DNA of 64,000 nucleotides from Paralvinella palmiformis (taxonomy: Eukaryota; Annelida; Polychaeta; Terebellida; Alvinellidae), in NCBI GenBank assembly GCA_025642065.1, contig JAODUP010000012.1, positions 554,501 to 618,500 of the forward strand, given 5' to 3'. Under the pieces are notes generated by a model that was given only the letters and a program-made list of their open reading frames with translations, did not search any database and had not been told where the DNA came from. Both the position numbers and the translations under genes were made by a program. This document shows positions 62,555 to 64,000 of the stretch, in pieces (the stretch's first letter is position 1; each line of letters begins with the position of its first letter).

Positions 62555-63995
62555 CTACCCGTGTGATGTGTGGCCACTCAGCGGTGTTCTCGTGATGACG
62601 TTCCCTACTGATGTGGTGTGAGGCCAGTCGGCGGCGTTCTCGTGATGATGTTCACTACTGATGTGATGTGTGGCCACTCAGCGATGTTCTCGTGATGACG
62701 TTCCCTACTGATGTGATGTGTGGTCACTTGGCGATGTTCTCGTGATGATGTTCCCTACTGATGTGGTGTGAGGCCAGTCGGCGGCGTTCTCGTGATGATG
62801 TTCACTACTGATGTGATGTGTGGTCACTTGGCGATGTTCTCGTGATGACGTTCCCTACTGATGTGTGTGAGGCCACTTGGCGATGTTCTCGTGATGACGT
62901 TCCCTACTGATGTGGTGTGAGGCCACTTGGCGATGTTCTCGTGATGACGTTCCCTACTGATGTGGTGTGAGGCCACTTGGCGATGTTCTCGTGATGACGT
63001 TCCCTACTGTGTGGTGTGAGGCCACTTGGCGATGTTCTCGTGATGACGTTCCCTACTGATTGTGGTGTGAGTCCACGGGGTGAGGCCCGGCTGTTCTCGT
63101 GATGACGTTCCCTACTGATGTGATGTGTGGCCACTTGGCGATGTTCTCGTGATGACGTTCCCTACTGATGTGGTGTGAGGCCACTTGGCGATGTTCTCGT
63201 GATGACGTTCCCTACTGATGTGGTGTGAGGCCACTTGGCGATGTTCTCGTGATGACGTTCCCTACTGGTGTGGTGTGAGGCCACTTGGCGATGTTCTCGT
63301 GATGACGTTCCCTACTGGTGTGGTGTGAGGCCACTTGGCGATGTTCTCGTGATGACGTTCCCTACTGATGTGGTGTGAGGCCACTTGGCGATGTTCTCGT
63401 GATGACGTTCCCTACTGATGTGGTGTGAGGCCACTTGGCGATGTTCTCGTGATGACGTTCCCTACTGTGTGGTGTGAGGCCACTTGGCGATGTTCTCGTG
63501 ATGACGTTCCCTACTGATGTGGTGTGAGGCCACTTGGCGATGTTCTCGTGATGACGTTCCCTACTGATGTGGTGTGAGGCCACTTGGCGATGTTCTCGTG
63601 ATGACGTTCCCTACTGGTGTGGTGTGAGGCCACTTGGCGATGTTCTCGTGATGACGTTCCCTACTGGTGTGAGGCCACTTGGCGATGTTCTCGTGATGAC
63701 GTTCCCTACTGATGTGGTGTGAGGCCACTTGGCGATGTTCTCATGATGACGTTCCCTACTGATGTGGTGTGAGGCCACTTGGCGATGTTCTCGTGATGAC
63801 GTTCCCTACTGGTGTGGTGTGAGGCCACTTGGCGATGTTCTCGTGATGACTTTCCCTACTGGTGTGGTGTGAGGCCACTTGGCGATGTTCTCGTGATGAC
63901 GTTCCCTACTATCATGATGTGGCCACTTCGTAGTGTTCTCGTGATGAGTTTCCATACTGCCGTGATGTTGCCACTAGGTGTTGTACTCGTCATGA
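62555..63995. repeat. 50-bp satellite array, about 28 units
   Basis: The consensus unit joins GATGTGGTGTGAGGCCACTT, GGCGATGTTCTCGTGATGAC and GTTCCCTACT. The central units are nearly identical, with small 2-bp deletions in a few. Units at both edges are clearly diverged. On the left, a three-unit (150-bp) block recurs (for example at 62621 and 62771), so a local higher-order pattern exists. One unit at about 63058-63105 is aberrant. Open frames on the - strand across it are artefacts of the repeat. Confidence 0.97.
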
Positions 63996-64000
63996 TGAGG

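Noticed and set aside
62904..63583. Repeated open frames of SVGNVITRTSPSGLTPH type on the - strand, or a CRISPR-like array
   Set aside because: The 50-bp unit has no unique spacers, and the frames follow from the satellite. It is eukaryotic DNA.

Overview
This is eukaryotic, AT-rich, intron-rich DNA crowded with microsatellites and decayed transposons. Several tRNA-derived SINEs, a fragment resembling the gastropod repeat family that carries 'GTTTAACGACAC...GGCTATT', CR1/Jockey-like LINE relics and a Mab-21-like gene remnant of the kind greatly expanded in molluscs point to a marine gastropod or another mollusc. The species cannot be named from the window.

The main feature, from 6.4 to 48.2 kb on the + strand, is a tandem array of four chymotrypsin-fold (S1) serine protease genes, called SP1-SP4 here. 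SP2 (9137-20375), SP3 (33307-39222) and SP4 (40394-48199) each have eight coding exons with the same intron phases (1,2,1,0,2,1,0) and give proteins of 355, 356 and 366 residues. Each has a signal peptide, a short cysteine-rich N-terminal domain of a pattern I do not recognise (CC-x15-C-x22/28-CC-x9-C, with a shared RGWKxAC core), a linker with one Cys before the activation region, and an S1 domain. SP2 keeps the full catalytic triad and a trypsin-type pocket Asp. SP3 keeps the triad but has an altered pocket. SP4 has lost both catalytic His (Asn) and catalytic Ser (Pro), so it reads as an intact pseudoprotease. SP1 is a 5'-truncated, frameshifted pseudogene, also with Pro in place of the catalytic Ser. 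Sequence similarity pairs SP1 with SP3 and SP2 with SP4, which suggests duplication of a two-gene block followed by functional divergence.

Mobile-element debris lies between and inside these genes. SP2 intron 2 holds a Tc1/mariner transposase relic and a MADF-like relic. A PIF/Harbinger-derived element with clean ends and a TTA duplication lies just upstream of SP3. A 2.1-kb element with long inverted ends and a TTTAA duplication sits 17 bp past the exon 4 donor of SP4. Between SP2 and SP3 lies a Mab-21/cGAS-like exon (27.7-29.1 kb) that stays in one frame across two internal stops.

From 48.2 to 64 kb there are LINE relics (an RNase H fragment at 49.6-50.2 kb and a reverse transcriptase at 54.7-55.5 kb on the - strand), long stretches with nothing recognisable, one speculative signal-peptide first exon at 57966 whose end resembles a Wnt1 exon 1, and a 1.4-kb satellite of 50-bp units that runs towards the window edge.
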